Assembly (NCBI GenBank): GCA_013214975.1
Contig: JABSPR010000021.1
Location: forward strand, 1 to 6,192
DNA: 6,192 bases
Direction of reading: 5' to 3'
Origin: Flavobacteriales bacterium
Lineage (GTDB): Bacteria; Bacteroidota; Bacteroidia; DT-38
The translations under genes were made by a program, and so were the position numbers. Under the pieces are notes generated by a model that saw only the letters and a program-made list of their open reading frames with translations, was not told the origin of the DNA and did not search any database. Below are positions 5,133 through 6,192 of this stretch, piece after piece (position 1 is the first letter of the stretch; every line of letters begins with the position of its first letter).

Positions 5133-6192
5133 ATGAAAACAACTATAAAAATATTAATTGTAATGTATGCCTTAGTTAGCATTCCAACAGTAAACGCTCA
5201 AAACCATTACGACGATATCTACTATTCTAGTAGTGACAACAACGATTACGAGTATTATTATGGTAGCGACAACACCGATTACGATCAAGAATATGCTTCA
5301 ACAGAAACGTATGATGAGAATGGCGACACCTACATCACAAATAATTATTACTCAGATAATGATTACAACTCTAGTTACTCAAGAAGATTGAGAAGGTTTC
5401 ATGGGTACAACTATGATCCATACCGATATAATAACACTTACTTACATTTTAGTAACTACTATGATCCTTACTATTCTTATGGCTCTCCATGCGCTAATTC
5501 AGGTTGGAACATCTCTTGGAATAGCAGATATGGATGGAATTATGGATACAACGTTGGCTACGGTTACGGACCGTACAATAGACCATACAATTACGGATAT
5601 GGGTACGGGTACGGACATAGCTATAGCTATTCATATAACCCTTATGGCTACGGCTATGGAAATGGATTCTATAATAGACACAACAACTACAACCATGGAT
5701 ACAATCACGGTTACAACCATGGTGTGAACGACAGTTATTCCAGTAACTACTATGGCAATAGCACGAGCAACTATAATGCATCCAAAGTAAACTATGGACC
5801 AAGAAGCTCCACTGTATCTAATGCACGGGCATCCGTTTCGCCATATGCTAAGAAAGTTTCTTCTTCAAGCGCATCGCAGGTTAAGTCATCGAGAGCTGTT
5901 TCAAAATCTAACAGCCCTACAAATGCTAGAACGAGCAGAAGTAATGTTGCACATAAATCAACTACTTCAGCAGCGCATAACAGTCAGCGGAATGTAAACC
6001 CTGCAACTAGACAAAGAACAAATAGCAGTACTTATAGTAGAACGGCGACACCAAAATCTACTCCTCGTACAAATGCACCAAGAGTAAATTCAACGCAGAA
6101 CAGAAACGTTGCGCCTAAAGTAAATACTCCGAGACCAAGGGTATCAACTTCAAATTCTCGTCCAGCTACAAGTAAACCAAAAACGGCACAAC
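5133..6192 (+). CDS. Secreted Tyr-rich low-complexity protein, 3' end outside window
   Basis: The frame is open for 353 codons to the window edge. Residues 1-23 are a signal peptide (MKTTIKILIVMYALVSIPTVNAQ). Residues 24-83 form an acidic Tyr/Asn/Ser block with 15 Asp/Glu and no Lys/Arg. A basic cluster, RRLRR, sits at 84-88. Residues 90-221 are rich in Tyr, Gly and Asn, with YGYGYGYG runs and NHGYNHGYNHG at 187-197; over residues 24-221 I count 51 Tyr (about 26%). From 222 on the composition changes to Ser, Thr, Asn, Pro and Ala with 24 Lys/Arg and no acidic residue. One Cys (120) is seen. There is no recognisable catalytic domain; the protein is likely disordered and sits in the periplasm, outer surface or matrix. 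I do not recognise a function. It is divergent from proS and carries a strong Shine-Dalgarno. Overlapping frames on both strands are composition shadows of this gene. Confidence 0.9.
   Translation, partial: MKTTIKILIVMYALVSIPTVNAQNHYDDIYYSSSDNNDYEYYYGSDNTDYDQEYASTETYDENGDTYITNNYYSDNDYNSSYSRRLRRFHGYNYDPYRYNNTYLHFSNYYDPYYSYGSPCANSGWNISWNSRYGWNYGYNVGYGYGPYNRPYNYGYGYGYGHSYSYSYNPYGYGYGNGFYNRHNNYNHGYNHGYNHGVNDSYSSNYYGNSTSNYNASKVNYGPRSSTVSNARASVSPYAKKVSSSSASQVKSSRAVSKSNSPTNARTSRSNVAHKSTTSAAHNSQRNVNPATRQRTNSSTYSRTATPKSTPRTNAPRVNSTQNRNVAPKVNTPRPRVSTSNSRPATSKPKTAQ

Noticed and set aside
5401..5727. Plus-strand Thr/Met/Ile-rich 108-residue reading frame
   Set aside because: It is a frame-shifted shadow of the Tyr-rich gene, whose own frame has a signal peptide and Shine-Dalgarno and stays open throughout.
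5494..5802. Minus-strand Cys/His-rich 102-residue reading frame resembling a metal-binding protein
   Set aside because: It lies wholly antisense to the Tyr-rich gene; the Cys and His codons come from reversed Tyr and Asn/Gly codons of that gene. No start signal supports it.

Overview
The window looks like chromosomal DNA of a marine or environmental member of Bacteroidota, most likely Flavobacteriia. It is AT-rich. Three minus-strand upstream regions carry the Bacteroidota -7 promoter motif TAnnTTTG, and all but one of the genes lack a Shine-Dalgarno sequence. The proline-tRNA ligase is the short type without an editing insert. The left edge encodes a secreted Ig/SprB-repeat protein of the sort that flavobacteria export by the type IX secretion system (T9SS).

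Layout, left to right. Positions 1-1898 (minus strand, 3' end outside the window) encode a large secreted repeat protein: signal peptide, a lectin- or adhesin-like N-terminal domain, one Ig-like domain of the CHU_C-associated kind, then at least five SprB-type repeats that run off the edge. Positions 1911-2133 are intergenic, with a candidate promoter and an odd repeat-rich 18-codon mini-ORF. Positions 2134-2556 (minus) encode a small lipocalin-like lipoprotein with its own candidate promoter. Positions 2680-2714 are a strong intrinsic terminator and 2725-2796 (minus) is tRNA-Glu(UUC) with a well-formed promoter. Positions 2873-3568 (minus) encode an unrecognised conserved-looking cytosolic protein that starts 6 nt after the stop of proS (3575-5050, minus). 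An 82-bp divergent intergenic region follows. From 5133 to the right edge (plus) is an extreme low-complexity, Tyr-rich secreted protein, still open at the edge.

How the genes relate. proS, the 231-residue gene and tRNA-Glu lie in one direction, and no terminator is visible until 2680, so a translation-related transcript proS-orf-tRNA-Glu is plausible, with an extra promoter just before the tRNA. The remaining three protein genes all encode exported products: a repeat adhesin, a lipoprotein and a Tyr-rich matrix-like protein. They appear to be independent cell-envelope or surface genes.

The most unusual item is the gene at 5133. Its product has an acidic Tyr-rich block, a Tyr/Gly/Asn block and a 132-residue tail with 24 Lys/Arg and no acidic residue. 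It also has a perfect Shine-Dalgarno sequence, a rare thing in this group. No mobile element, CRISPR array or defence system is visible.
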